Notes under the pieces: model-generated
What the model saw: only the letters and a program-made list of their open reading frames with translations
What the model was told of the DNA's origin: nothing
Database searches by the model: none
Part shown: positions 34,256 to 46,270 of the stretch, in pieces
Numbering within the stretch: position 1 is the stretch's first letter
How the letters are laid out: each line of letters starts with the position of its first letter
Made by a program: the position numbers and the translations under genes
Assembly: GCA_964058845.1 (NCBI GenBank)
Contig: CAXKVR010000942.1
Coordinates: 43,336 to 107,335, forward strand
Reading direction: 5' to 3'
DNA length: 64,000 nucleotides
DNA from: Carex sylvatica
Taxonomy: Eukaryota; Streptophyta; Magnoliopsida; Poales; Cyperaceae

Positions 34256-35072
34256 ACATTTATATATTTTAACTAATTCTAAATATGATAAAAAAAATTC
34301 TTACAAACAAAGAGATCATTTTTTTTTAATTTATATGTTCTTAGATGCATATGTCAGTTACTCATAACATGTTTTCTTCATCAAATATGCAACAACAAAT
34401 CTGGATACAAGACCCAGAAAGCGATCGCAGTCCGATCCGTACGGTTGCATGAGGGAAAGGATGACACCGACAGACACGGCTAAACAAACTATCGGTTGGA
34501 TGGGGTCCTTCAAATGTGGATGCTACTGGCGTTGATACACTTGTGGACATGCATGAATTTACAAATTAATGATGCATGGAATTGATGATGAAATTAAATG
34601 AAGCTCTTAGTTGTCAATCACATGGTGTGTGGTGCCCATGTTTAAGATTTTATGTCGTGTTCTTTAATAAGAATGTAAATAACTGGGGCCAAGCTGTCTA
34701 AATTTTTAAGGGGAACTATAGATCATGGTGAGATCTATTGTAATTTATTAGAGGCAATCTTTCGTAGTTAGACTTCAATTTTCTTCTGGATTGGCCATTT
34801 TGGCCCTTGTAAATAACTTTTTATTAATCTAAAACCCTTTTGGCGGCTCTTTGCCACCGACACTCAAAAAAAAGAATGTAACACGTTTTTAGTTGAGTGT
34901 GCTTTTTAAATGACAATGCAAGACATATAATTAATGAGTAGGGTTAAATTACTCTTTTATTTTGGTACCTCAATCATACCTCATTTCTTTTATCTGTATT
35001 CTCAAGTTTTAAATAGCTGATTCGAACTGCTTCACATGATCTCCATATTAAATGTACTTAGAGACCAAATTT
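34256..35072. other. intergenic
   Basis: No gene. The last part (about 35010-35072, GAACTGCTTCACATGATCTC) is half of a MITE of the family seen at 52172. It is cut off exactly where the duplicated segment begins. Confidence 0.5.
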
Positions 35073-35830
35073 TACCGCCCGCGCCAAGTCATGATCAAAG
35101 TTCTATCTGAATTATGAATTAAAGATATTTCAATTTTCAATAGTAATTCCATTCCGTGTCTTTAAATGTGAATCAGATATGATTCCTCTTATGTGTAATG
35201 ATTAGCAATGACTCTATGCTCTCATATATAAGCAACTCTCTGTATCATCGGGTAAGATAATGACTATTATGAATAAATTTATCATATATGTGTTGCATAT
35301 TACTACTACAGGATGGTATGACTAATGCCTATATATGTTGTTATCATGTAGGTAAGCTTTCTTTCAAGTGAGGCCTACATACTTGCATTTTCGATTGAGT
35401 AATATCAAATTAATGTCCTTGAAATGCTAGTTTGCGGTTTTTCAGTACATAGAGTGACAGTCTGTTCGTGTTTAGGGAAGAATTCACATTTGGCAAGGGT
35501 AAATAGATGTTATTTCTAAAGTAAGGTAAAATTCGTCAGGCATAATTGCATAATATGAGGGTTAAAAGTTCCAAGATGGATTAATTTGAGCATAGAGATA
35601 TAGTTGAAAAAAATTACTGGGAGTATAAAATTTTCGGAGATATAGTATCACCTGGAAACTCAATGAAACAACTGTACTATTTTATTGGAAAAAACAACGA
35701 AAGTGTCGACAAAAAATAATCAATCCAAAATGGAGTATGAACTCTTCTTTGAGCCAAGATCAGACCGTTTTGGTTGCTTCAAAGTTCGTGCAATTCTGAT
35801 GGAGGCTTGTCAGAGTTTCTACCCTGGCCA
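35073..35830. repeat. duplicated 0.76-kb segment, left copy
   Basis: Near-identical to 39028-39782. It starts inside the last codons of the CYP81-like exon (ACCGCCCGCGCCAAGTCATG) and continues through its 3' flank. The only notable difference is a small rearranged stretch near 35352-35380. Here the match begins after a truncated MITE and the sequence continues past the end of the right copy, which is cut by the CACTA element. Confidence 0.92.
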
Positions 35831-37110
35831 CGGCTTTGGCGGTCCGGTCGTCTCCGGTCACCATTGGCTCAGGGAAAGACAATGGCTGAGATCTCCTTGC
35901 TCCCATGAGCACAATGGTGAGGTCGTCGGTAGCCTGTAGTGTGGTTAGACTCTTAGAGGCAGCGCTGGCCGATAAAACCCAATTTCTAGGGTTTCTGCTT
36001 GGCTTCTTCTAGTTTTCATCAATCTCTTTGTTCTTTTGCTCGGTTTTCTTCAGAGTTGAACTTGGCAAGGTGCCAGGAGCAAGGTTTTGGGCATGGTTTG
36101 GAAACTCGGCCGAGTCAATTCGGTATCAGTTGCCCTAAAATCCGATTTCACCCGAGTCTCATGCCCATGCAATTTTTTTTTATCAAAACTCAGTTGAACA
36201 GTGTTTGACTCAGCTGAGTTATCCAATTTTCAAGTCGAGTTAGTCCAAGCAGGCCAAGTCAAGCCCGAGTCAAGCTCGAGTCGCCCGAGTCAGACCCGAG
36301 TCAGGTCGAGTCCTTTAGTTATTTTATATTTTTTTCCCTGAAAGTTATTAATCTATGGCTTCAAATTACAAAAAGAAAAGAAAAAATAAATTATGCAAAC
36401 AAATTTGAATTAGAAAAAACTTAACACATACCTTGTCAAGATAATAATGCACTAAATTTATGCTCCCAATTTAATCTTGCTTTTTTATTCTAGCTTGCAT
36501 AAAAGATGTATTTTATTTGCAATGCTTATATTACATTGTATAATTAGCGGATTATTTAAGTATAATATTATGTCTACATAGTTTTCTTACAAATTATTTT
36601 TTTTAACAATTTCTTTTTATAATTAGGTTACAAATAAGTTTATGCTAAAAAAAAAATCCGAATGTCCGATCCGATTCTTTCGATTTTGGCCGATTTAGTC
36701 GGTTCAGATTCCACGATCAAGTATCTGATTCTGACTCCGAATTTCAAAAACCATGGTTTTGGGTTTGGTTTTGAGGCTTTGGACATGGTTTCAGCTGGGT
36801 TTTTCTTGCATTTGAGTAATACTGGTCACTTTTGAATTTTTTTGGTCAAACCGCGACTTTAGAATTCTGTATCCCCAAGGTTACTTGAGGGTACAACACA
36901 ACAACTTGGAAATCCATATCCATTGTTTAACTTTCCACAAATACCTAAACGGACATTCTACACCGTATTTCTTTTTGCCCAACAGAGATAAAATCCAAAC
37001 CGTTTTCTCCACATTGATTGTATCCCCCCAGGTACGTGAGGGGGAATGAAATAAAGACGAGATAGCAAAGACGCACGCATCTCCACAGTGACGGTTCAAG
37101 TTCATATTGA
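35831..37110. other. intergenic, repeat-derived
   Basis: 35831-36200 is GC-richer and may be a retroelement piece. At about 36234-36312, CGAGTCAAG/CGAGTCAGG-type units (consensus CCGAGTCA) recur as a short degenerate tandem array, with related GAGTC and CGATT phrases to 36720. No recognised gene. Confidence 0.5.
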
Positions 37111-37266
37111 ATAAACCAGATATTCTCAATATCACACTATACAACACAATTGAAGAAGAAAATCTAAGTCGATTTTCATTTTATACGAGAAAAAGTTCAA
37201 GAAAATGAAATTGAAACTCCTTATATAAAGAGTCAATATTAATTAGCTGACACTTTCACTAAAGAT
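37111..37266 (+). pseudogene. copia RNase H C-terminal remnant
   Basis: FHFIREKVQENEIETPYIKS and LADTFTKDF (about 37172-37266) match the end of Ty1/copia pol, where the usual wording is HFIREK...LADIFTKAL. Only this end and a few preceding frameshifted residues remain. It leads without a break into the 78-bp tandem repeat. Confidence 0.7.
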
Positions 37267-37575
37267 TTCATTTCGAAGACATTTGAAGAAATAACAAGCA
37301 AGCTAGAATTAACCGATATCTATAATCCTAACTTGAGAGATAATTTCATTTTGAAGACATTTGAAGAAATAACAAGCAAACTAGAATTAACCGATATCTA
37401 TAATCCTAACTTGAGAGAGAATTTCATTTCGAAGACATTTGAAGAAATAACAAGCAAGTTAGAATTAACCGATATCTATAATCCTAACTTGAGAGAGAAT
37501 TTCATTTCGAAGACATTTGAAGAAATAACAAGCAAGCTAGAATTAACCGATATCTATAATTCTAACTTGAGAGAG
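37267..37575 (+). repeat. 78-bp minisatellite made from copia pol C-terminus, 4 copies
   Basis: Units start at 37267, 37345, 37423 and 37501. Each encodes 26 residues (SKTFEEITSKLELTDIYNPN plus LRENFI). The units differ at only a few positions and stay in frame. The last unit ends in CTTGAGAGAG followed by TGTTAAGAAT, consistent with the polypurine tract and LTR start, so the array lies at the very end of the pol reading frame. Confidence 0.9.
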
Positions 37576-37860
37576 TGTTAAGAATAAAAAAAAGAAAAAG
37601 AAAAGGGAATTGGAGACTAAATTAGAAATAATATAAAATAGGAAAAAGTAGATTTTACATTTTTTGCTAATTTAAGAAAGTTACGGTTGGTGCCAATGAC
37701 ACAATAGGCATTCAACAGTATGTATACAGTGTACCCACATCTCTTGATTGTAAAAAATAACAGAATATATATTGCCATTCAACAGTATGTATACAGTGTA
37801 CCCACATCTCTTGATTGTAAAAAATAACAGAATATATATTACAACCGAAAAAGTTCAACT
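37576..37860 (+). mobile_element. partial copia LTR with 67-bp tandem duplication
   Basis: TGTTAAGAATAA directly after a purine-rich run suggests the start of the 3' LTR. At 37709-37842 a 67-bp unit (CATTCAACAGTATGTATACA...) occurs twice with one base difference. The LTR end was not identified. Confidence 0.5.
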
Positions 37861-37995
37861 TAAATTGAGCGTAGGTTTAAAAAAATTGCAACACTTGTCT
37901 AGCTATGTATTGAGAATCAATTTTGGCAATTAAGAACTGATCCGCTACAGCTATCTTTTCCTTTCCCTTCATATTTTTTGAGAGAAACACTATAA

Positions 37996-38337
37996 CTAAT
38001 TTGCCAGAGAGGCGTCAGTGCCATTGATATGTCGTGCCCGTTTGGTTAGCTCAACTAGTGCCGTGTCGACTGCATCGCGGAACCCAACCTCTGCCCATGT
38101 TGCATTAGGATGCCCATAGGTAACTTGAGGTATCATCCCTATGACTACCTCTCTCATTCTTTCGATTTGCTTCTCTGGTATCTGCGACAACACTTCCTCA
38201 ATCCGATGTAGCTGATCTGGCCCAATTAAAACTGACCAATCCTCTCTTTTCTTGGGAATATACCATTCATACTGTAAGTAAGCTGTCACCTCTGTGAAAA
38301 ACACCGGTATGCATCCAGTCAAGATCGAATCAAAAAA
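37996..38337 (-). pseudogene. GT47/exostosin-family glycosyltransferase, C-terminal fragment
   Basis: Encodes FDSILTGCIPVFFTEVTAYL, QYEWYIPKKREDWSVLI and a C-terminal helix ending in a normal stop. This matches the C-terminal part of plant MUR3/KATAMARI-type xyloglucan galactosyltransferases, Golgi enzymes of cell-wall synthesis (family knowledge). About three quarters of the protein (membrane anchor and N-lobe) is absent. The match stops at about 38337 and meets intron-like sequence of the CYP81 fragment on the other strand. The remaining frame is open, so the loss is recent or the exon was captured. Confidence 0.8.
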
Positions 38338-38457
38338 TGAATAAATAGAAAAGAGTAAAAAAATAAAGAAAGGTATTGTATCACTTTACAGGCTAGTTGG
38401 AAATTACTATTATTTTTGTTTGGTACTAAATTTTGTTCATTGTGAATCTTCAAATAG

Positions 38458-39072
38458 AGCTTGTTGCTAGGAGGATCTGAAACTTCAACCACTACCTTAG
38501 TATGGGCAATGGCAAATCTACTTAACAACCCAGACGTACTCAAGAAGGCAGTATCAGAAATTGATGCACATGTTGGGAATGAGAGACTCATAGATGAATC
38601 TGACATGACCAACCTTCCTTACCTCCAACACATTCTCTATGAGACCATGCGCATCTACCCAACAGGACCGCTTCTCATTCCCCATGAATCAAGCAAAGAA
38701 GTCACTATCGGAGGTTACGAAATTCCACCAGGAACAATGCTTCTAGTAAATTTGTACCATATTCAACGGAACCCTGAAATCTGGGAAGAACCCATAAAGT
38801 TCAAGCCTGAGAGGTTTGAGAAAGGAAATGCAGATGACAAATGGATGATACCATTTGGAATGGGCAGGAGAAGGTGCCCAGGAGAAGCACTTGCAATGCG
38901 CAATATGGTTCTGGTATTAGGGACCCTGATCCAGTGCTTTCAATGGGAAAGAGTCGGAGACAAGCTTGTTGATTTGACGGAAGGTGCTGGTTTGACACTT
39001 CCCATGGCTGTTCCACTGGAAGCTCTCTACCGCCCGCGCCAAGTCATGATCAAAGTTCTATCTGAATTATGA
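38458..39072 (+). pseudogene. CYP81-like cytochrome P450, last exon only
   Basis: Starts after an acceptor (CTTCAAATAG) with the I-helix LLLGGSETSTTTL. It has ExxR in YETMRIYPTGP, PERF and heme-binding FGMGRRRCPG, and ends at a TGA that fits the family. This is exon 2 of the usual two-exon CYP81 structure. The first exon (about 300 codons) is absent and replaced by the inverted GT47 fragment. The exon itself is open and well conserved. Its last codons and 3' flank are duplicated at 35073-35830. Confidence 0.88.
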
Positions 39073-39782
39073 ATTAAAGATATTTCAATTTTCAATAGTA
39101 ATTCCATTCCGTGTCTTTAAATGTGAATCAGATATGATTCCTCTTATGTGTAATGATTAGCAATGACTCTATGCTCTCATATATAAGCAACTCTCTGTAT
39201 TATCGGGTAAGATAATGACTATTATGAATAAATTTATCATATATGTGTTGCATATTACTACTACAGGATGGTATGACTAATGTCTATATATGTTGTTATC
39301 ATATATGTGTTGTATATTACTGAGGCCTACATACTTGCATTTTCGATTGAGTAATATCAAATTAATGTCCTTGAAATGCTAGTTTGAGGTTTTTCAGTAC
39401 ATAGAGTGACAGTCTGTTCGTGTTTAGGGAAGAATTCACATTTGGCAAGGGTAAATAGATGTTATTTCTAAAGTAAGGTAAAATTCGTCAGGCATAATTG
39501 CATAATATGAGGGTTAAAAGTTCCAAGATGGATTAATTTGAGCATAGAGATATAGTTGAAAAAAATTACTGGGAGTATAAAATTTTCGGAGATATAGTAT
39601 CACCTGGAAACTCAATGAAACAACTGTACTATTTTATTGGAAAAAACAACGAAAGTGTCGACAAAAAATAATCAATCCAAAATGGAGTATGAACTCTTCT
39701 TTGAGCCAAGATCAGACCGTTTAGGTTGCTTCAAAGTTCGTGCAATTCTGATGGAGGCTTGTCAGAGTTTCTATCCTGGCCA
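39028..39782. repeat. duplicated 0.76-kb segment, right copy
   Basis: Partner of 35073-35830. It includes the end of the CYP81-like exon and about 700 bp of 3' flank. The copy stops at ...CTATCCTGGCCA, where CACTA copy B begins, while the left copy carries on with CGGCTTTGGCGG. Confidence 0.92.
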
Positions 39783-41398
39783 GATAGTTGTTTCATAAAT
39801 AACTGATCCAGATAGTTTTTTTTTTTTTTTTTTTTTTTTAAAAGTTGGTTCTGAAGGGAAAAAAAAAAAAAACTATCAGGATCGGTTGTTTCAAAACAAC
39901 CGATCCTGATGTTATATTGGATCTAAAAAAAATATTTTTTTTATTTGGCCAGCTTCCATATATATTTGCTGACCAACATAATTTTTTTTTTTTATTTACC
40001 ATTGATTTATTGGAGCTCAAAATCAATTAAGAACACAAAATAAAATTCATGAAACACAAAAAAAAGTACAATAGTTAAAGAAATTTGGTGCAATAGCAAA
40101 ATAAAATTTAGCCACATGTATGGCACTCCCTCTTTTATCGTCTCCTCCAGTGCAAACTTCAAAATCTGAACAAATATTTATATCATTAATTGCTTGCTTG
40201 TGCATCTTCGATGCATGTATTATTTAAATTGAAAGACAAGAAAAACCTAGCTAGCATACCTCAAAGTGTACCTCTTCACCGTCGATTGAATAATCTCAAA
40301 AGACCTTGCTCAAATAAAAAAAATAAAAAAATTGAAACCATGAACTGTAATACTGCAATTTAGTGTAAATTAAAAATACAAAAGATGCTCAAATGTGCAT
40401 AAGAGATTTGAGAAAATAAATAGTATGTACCTTAAGTATAATTTAAGGGCATAAGCCGGGACATCATCCTTCATCTCATTCCATGAACTTGGAAGAGATG
40501 GATGGCACATCCTTGTCAGTTTTTGTCTTCTTCGCCTTTTTTTGACTTGATCGAGACAGAGAAAGACAAAGATTGCTAAGTTGAGAGACGCCGGAGACAG
40601 AGAGAGAGAGACGAACGAGTTAAGAGGTGGGTTTGATTTTTACAAAGTTGAAAATGAGAGATGCAAAATGAAAATAAGAACCCTAGAAGAGGGAGAGAAT
40701 GAGACAGAGAGAGAGACGGAGGAGTTGAGAGGCAGGTTTGATTTTCGCTAAGTTGAAAATGAGAGGTGCGGAATGAAAATAAGAACCATAGTGAGTTATC
40801 AGAATCGGTTGTTTAGAACAACCGATCCTAATAGTTCAACTATCAGGATCGGTTGTTTATAAAAACTGATCTAGATACTATCAGGATCGGTTTTTTATAA
40901 ACAACCGATCCTGATAGTATTTTTCTTTTTTTAAGTTGGTTCTAAAAAAAAAAAAAAAAAACTATTAGGATCGGTTGTAATGATACAACCGATCCTAATA
41001 GTGTTTTTTTTTTTTTTTTATTCTTTTCCTTTTCAAAATGAAGGTCGAGCTGATCCACCACCTCCTCCTCCCTTCTCATGCGAGATAAAATGTATAAGAT
41101 ACTTTATCACTAAGAAGGGTAATTTGACAATTTGATAAAGAATTTTAAAATTCAAAAATAAATTTAAAAATAATACTCTTTTGGACACATTAAAAAAAAA
41201 AAACTATCAGGATCGGTTCTTGTTAAAAAACCGATCCTGATAGTTGAACTATCAGGATCGGTTGTTTATAAAAACCGATCTGATTAACTATTAGGATCGA
41301 TTTTTTTCAAAGAACTGATCCAGATAGATATTAGTATCGGTTGTTTCATATAGCTAATCCAGATAGACCAATCCTGATTCCTGTTTTTCTACTGGTGG
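39783..41398 (-). mobile_element. CACTA transposon copy B, internally deleted
   Basis: Right end reads CACCAGTAGAAAAACAGGA on minus, a CACTA-type terminus closely matching copy A. Subterminal repeats CTATCAGGATCGGTTGTTT and complements lie at 39783-39915 and 40795-41385. Sequence at 39910-39980 (AAAAAAAATATTTTT...CCAGCTTCCATAT) matches copy A at about 21045-21090, so both copies have the same orientation. The left terminal repeat is missing. The interior (40080-40790) holds only scraps, such as a minus-strand phrase CHPSLPSSWNEMKDDVPAYA, so it is non-autonomous. Confidence 0.75.
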
Positions 41399-43240
41399 CT
41401 GAGCCGTATATATAAAAATCCATCTTTAAATGAATCATATTGCTCAAAGTCAAACCATACAGGACCACTTTGAGATTTATTTTATTTTATCAGTAAGCCG
41501 CATCTAGTAATATAAAAAGATATGAACGTTGATGCGAGCATTCATGGTCCGTACTACTTTATTTGATGAAGCTTGATGCGGAGGCTATTGAGAGCTGTAA
41601 AAGAGGTGTCATATCAAATTACGCATGCAAGTATTAATTTTTTATATTTTAGTATTTATATTTATGAAGGTTAACTAAAAAAGGAGAACTATATATATAA
41701 TTAGTGAGAGTCAAAGTACAATTTTTTTTTAATAGAAGTATGGGGATAAATAGAGGGATCGAGGTGCAGAGATGATTATAATTATTCAGAAAGATAAACC
41801 GATTCTTTTTTCTAAAAAAAGTTGACATATGACATATGTAGTTAATGTTTTTCGAACAAAGCTAGGGTGTGATGTGCTTATCAAGAAGAATTGATGAGCA
41901 AAACTTTAAACATATATTGAATTGGCTTCAAACAAATGAATCTAAATCGTTAAAAAAAAAATTCATAAGAGATGCATGTTCATGCAAAATTTTGAAAGTT
42001 TCAAGTTCATTTAGTTCAAGGATTCATTCTTTTTACAATTTGACTTTGTACTAAATAAATTTGAAGATTTCAAAATTTTTGGATGAAAAAGAATCACTAA
42101 TGAAATAGATAAATTAGAAGGGCTTGGATTCCTCGAGATCCAATCTGACGTTCAATTAAAAGTTGAAGCTATATATCGAGGTCCAATCTAATGTGCAAAA
42201 CGTGCACATGGGTTATGTCGCCGGGGAGTAATTAATTATAAACTGTAGATAGTCAACTTGTTTCCAGCAATTGCCAATTTGATTAGAATTATTATTATTA
42301 TTTTGATATTTTAGAGAACTATTATAAAACATTTTTCTTGTTCGATCCAATCTGGATTTGAATTTGAATTAATTTAATAATTAAAAAAATTAAACTGATT
42401 ATTCGACGTGATTGAAATCGATCCAAATGTTCAAAAAATCAATTTAACCATAACATGAATTAGTGATTGAATTTGAAGATGAGATGATAATTGAACCACA
42501 AATGTAGTGACTACGGTAGAATTATGTTGCAGTGGTGTTAATTAACTAATTTGAAGGAATTTTTTTTAACTAATAGTCTAAAATTTATTTAAGAATAACA
42601 CGCAGACAACTATAAATTTTATTTTACTTTTTATTTAAATATTTATGTATTATTTGTGGTTGAAGAAATTAAGTACTTATATATATCATTGTTAGTCAAT
42701 CAAAATCATGTGCAATATTATTTGTCATTATTAGTCATTTAAAACTAAAATTGAATTAGAAATATCAAGTAATATGCTAAATCAAAATGAAGTATTATGA
42801 AGTAATATGACCAATCAAAATAAAAATAAGTTATTTTAATTTTTTTAGATCGCATATAAATTTGTTGACAAATAATTTATTTCAATAAAAAAATTACTTT
42901 GCAAATTAAACAAATTAATTAAACAAAAAATTGAAATGAAATTCAAATTTCAAGCAAACATAACTTTTCACAAAAAAACTCTAATTTTAGCAAATGCATG
43001 ACCACAATCTCACGCTCGGAACAAAAAAACTTTGTTTTGTGTCTTAAAAATTGAATTGACGTTTCTGAAAATTAACAACTTTTAAAAAAAAATGCTGCAT
43101 ATCATTTTCAAAGACTAACAATGAGTAATATTAGTACGTAATATTTTCAACTGATCTATGATAAGTTATATGCAAACAAATAAGTAATAAAATATCAGAT
43201 AGACTGCTGCTAGGTTTCAAGATTTTGAAATAGACATGCT
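41399..43240. other. intergenic, no gene seen
   Basis: Very AT-rich. 41565-41705 resembles the repeat before kinase pseudogene 2 (GATGCGGAGGCTATTG..., AAGTATTAAT, ATATATAATTAGTG). No supported coding region. Confidence 0.5.
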
Positions 43241-43930
43241 ATTTTTTTATTTTTTTTTGATTGAAAGCTCATAGGCGATATTTTTTATTAATCATAACAA
43301 ACTAATTACATAATTTTGTATCAATACATATAACATTTGTACCAGTGCATAAAATATTACAATTGAACCCCTTACAAAAATAGACAAGAAAAATCAGAAA
43401 ATAAAAGCAGAATTCGGAGTTTCTGCGCTCAGATCGATAGGTATATGTTGAGCCTATAGGATTTCTGTGCTCGTGCTCAGATTGGTAGATTGTGAGCCTG
43501 CATACTTTCTTGTCGTTGGCACAAATCAGTGCTTGATCAAAGCAAGGTAGGGGTATTCAAAAGAACATTTGTGCTCAGATGAAGTTTGTGCCTGAATTAT
43601 TAAAAGGAAAAACACCGAAGAAGGAAATAGGAAGGAAGAAGAAGCAGAAAAGGAGGAGGAAGAAAGAGATCAACACATCATCATCATCATCATTATTAAC
43701 CATAAACGTACATTATTTATACATCAACACTGAGAGAGACGATCGACACTCAAACTCTCGAATCGTGATTCGAGGTTGAGCGACGGGAGCAGTGAAGGCA
43801 AAGAAGAGAATGAGTAAGAGAGGCAGTAGATGAGAGAAGAGGCAACGGGCGGAGATGGGACGAAGGGCGGCGGGGTGGAGGCGGTGGGTGGCGCCGCCGA
43901 CTCTCAAAATAGCAGAAACCCTAACCTAGC
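43241..43930 (-). mobile_element. poly(A)-tailed retro-insertion with GC-rich 5' end
   Basis: Read on minus it begins GCTAGGTTAGGGTTTCTGC, passes a CG-rich stretch (about 43910-43850) and ends with AATAAAAAAT, then ATCGCC...CAATC and an A-rich tail at 43259-43241. This is the form of a reverse-transcribed mRNA or LINE/SINE. A 64-codon open frame at 43907-43713 with a hydrophobic stretch (LLPLLLILFFAFTAPVA) matches no family I know. A (CAT)n microsatellite lies at about 43676. Confidence 0.4.
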
Positions 43931-45994
43931 TTTTTTTTTTCTTTTTTAATTTTAAAATGCTACAGATAAAACATTAGGATCATCCAACCAACTAGTAACT
44001 ATTTATTAATTAGCCAAATCATACTTATATCGATCCTTACTACAAATGCACGTCATACAGGTCATGATATCACAAGCTTGTAATTAAATGATCATTTGAT
44101 GTCCTGGTCCCATAATAATAGTAATAATCCAACTTTGTCATATTTATATTATATGTATGGGTCTCTATGGGATGACAACTCGTGTGGACTGTGGAGTACT
44201 ACTTGTAATCAACAGATCCGAATAAGACTTGTGTTGGGATACTTAAGATTGCATGCATGCATACATCGATCTAACCAAAATTTGTTGAGTTTTTGTGCCT
44301 AACTATCTAGATATATGTGACCGTCATCTAAACGGGCTAAATGTATTTTCATTTATAACTACATTAATTTACAAACATAAGCTCTCAAAATATAAATCAA
44401 ATACACAACAAAAATTGAACACTCTGATCGGAACGAACCTTTTTCTCACTCAAACAAGAAATGGAATGAGAATTCACACTTATCGCCTGATCGGAATGGA
44501 ACCTAAAAGAGATGATTTGATTTGTCGGGATTTAAGAGAGGATATTTTCTCTAGTGAAATCACGGTAAAGGTATTTAACGAGAATTGATTTCGTCGGAAT
44601 AAAATTACCTTGTTGCCCTTTCAATAACGAGAAAAGTTGTTGCTGAAGGTAAGAGGAGGCGAAGGCTGAGACACTGCGTGTGATTTTCAACTTGATATTC
44701 GCCTTCGTTTTCGTCTTGATTTGATTTTAATTTCTTCGTTTGTTTCTCCCCTTCAGGAGAAGGCAGTCCATTTTACTTGATAATGACATGTGTTGTAAAT
44801 TAAATGAGTTTTGAGGACTTTCTTTTACCATTAAATATTCAAATCTTCTCTCTAATTTATTTCTTCTGGTCTGTAAAATTCAATTCTAAATCTATTTTAA
44901 TCGTTTCTTTTATATTGAATTGAATTCTATATTTCATAATTGTTATTCCGATTACAGTGGAAGTATCAAATAAAATTAATTAAAAATCATTAAATATTGC
45001 ATTTACAACTCATTTATCTAGGAGAGTTAAATTTGTCTCTCATTGGTTCAACAGATACAACAATTAAAAGTAGAAAATTAATGTACGAACTTAATCAAAT
45101 AAGAACTAGAAAGAGAGAGAAAAACCTTAAGCTTCTTCTCCTTTTCAGATCGGAAGTGCGATCACCTTTAGTCATGATATCAAGTCTTGATTTGCTTCTA
45201 AATGGACTTCAACTCATTGCTATTATAATTCGTTCTACCCATTTTTAATTTGTGGCTAAATAGCCCCAGTGCAGGACTTGGTATATATCATGGGGTACAT
45301 GCTTGGGAATTTCTCACTATTCTCTCTATCACGGTTTTCAACAGGCTCTTTGTCTCCTTGCGGCCTGCAATGGATCTAATTATGGGCCGAAATAGGCCCA
45401 AATGTGCTGTACTTGTCCCATTTTTTGTATTTGGTGTGTCAAGAAAAATTTCAGCCCACAATTAATGAACCTGTATGGCCCGCTAAAATGTTCGGTCTTG
45501 TTTTTTACCCTTTTTATTCCCTTGATTTCTTTTCTCCGAATGTCTTCCACCCTTCGTATCTATGCATGGCAGTAATCAAGATATTTGGTCAAACTTTGAA
45601 GTAGAATAAGAGCTGAGAAAGGGACGCCTATACAGTGTGTTATAACGCACCTGGAGATTGAAGATAGGCTGAACAAGGAGGTATTTCTGATTGGAGAACG
45701 ATGCAATAGGTGGAGCGAAGGGAGACGGGTAGAAGAGCAGGCCCGTATAGTGATTTCTAGCAATTCCGTGGATACTGGTAAGGAGGAGGAGAGCTGTCAG
45801 AAAAGAGAAGAAAAAAAAAAAAATTTCAGGCAGAACCCTGATCTGATCAGTATTTACAAAAGGCATTTAAGTAGTTTTTACGGTCTTTCAATACAAGCAC
45901 CTATCTGTCGGAATATTCTCGTAGATAGTTAATTTTATTCTCGCAGATACTTTTTCATTTTCGTAGGATCATGAAAAGACTAGTAGTGTTTTAA
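43931..45994. other. intergenic, no gene seen
   Basis: AT-rich with scattered short open frames lacking recognisable domains. Candidates near 44997-45248 and 45250-45465 show no family motif. Confidence 0.5.
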
Positions 45995-46270
45995 TTCATC
46001 GAGACGAGACCTCGAAATCTAAAGTCATCCAAGACGTCGAATTTAATACTCTTAGGAGCCTAGTCCACATACACAAATAACAAAATCCACTTTACAAAAG
46101 GCTGACTCTCTTTTACATTTTATTTTATATTTAAAAAGAATATCTAAGCTGGACGCTTGTGCAATTTAATACTATCGTCCATCTAGATATAGAGAAGAAA
46201 GCCCATATTACAGAAGGCCAGTTCTCTTCTTTTTTAAGAACACAAATTTAATGACATATTTATCTACTAT
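45995..46270. repeat. diverged duplicated segment Z, right copy
   Basis: Partner of 18605-18870: GACCTCGAAATCTAAA, AGCTGGACGC, CCATCTAGATATAGAGAA, then AAGAACACAAATTTAATGAC and ATTTATCTACTATGG. Similarity is patchy. Confidence 0.5.

Noticed and set aside
37267..37575. CRISPR-like array
   Set aside because: Directly adjoining 78-bp units with no spacers, within a retrotransposon of a plant nuclear genome.
37333..37581. Repeat-containing 82-codon protein
   Set aside because: It is the tandemly repeated C-terminal end of copia pol, not an independent gene.
20466..41398. A single 21-kb CACTA element spanning both CACTA-type ends
   Set aside because: Both copies contain the same 3'-side landmark (AAAAAAAATATTTTT...CCAGCTTCCATA) in the same orientation, so they are two separate copies. 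The region between them holds unrelated genes and copia remnants.
44997..45465. Two short plus-strand frames
   Set aside because: No start context, domain or splice support. AT-rich intergenic sequence.
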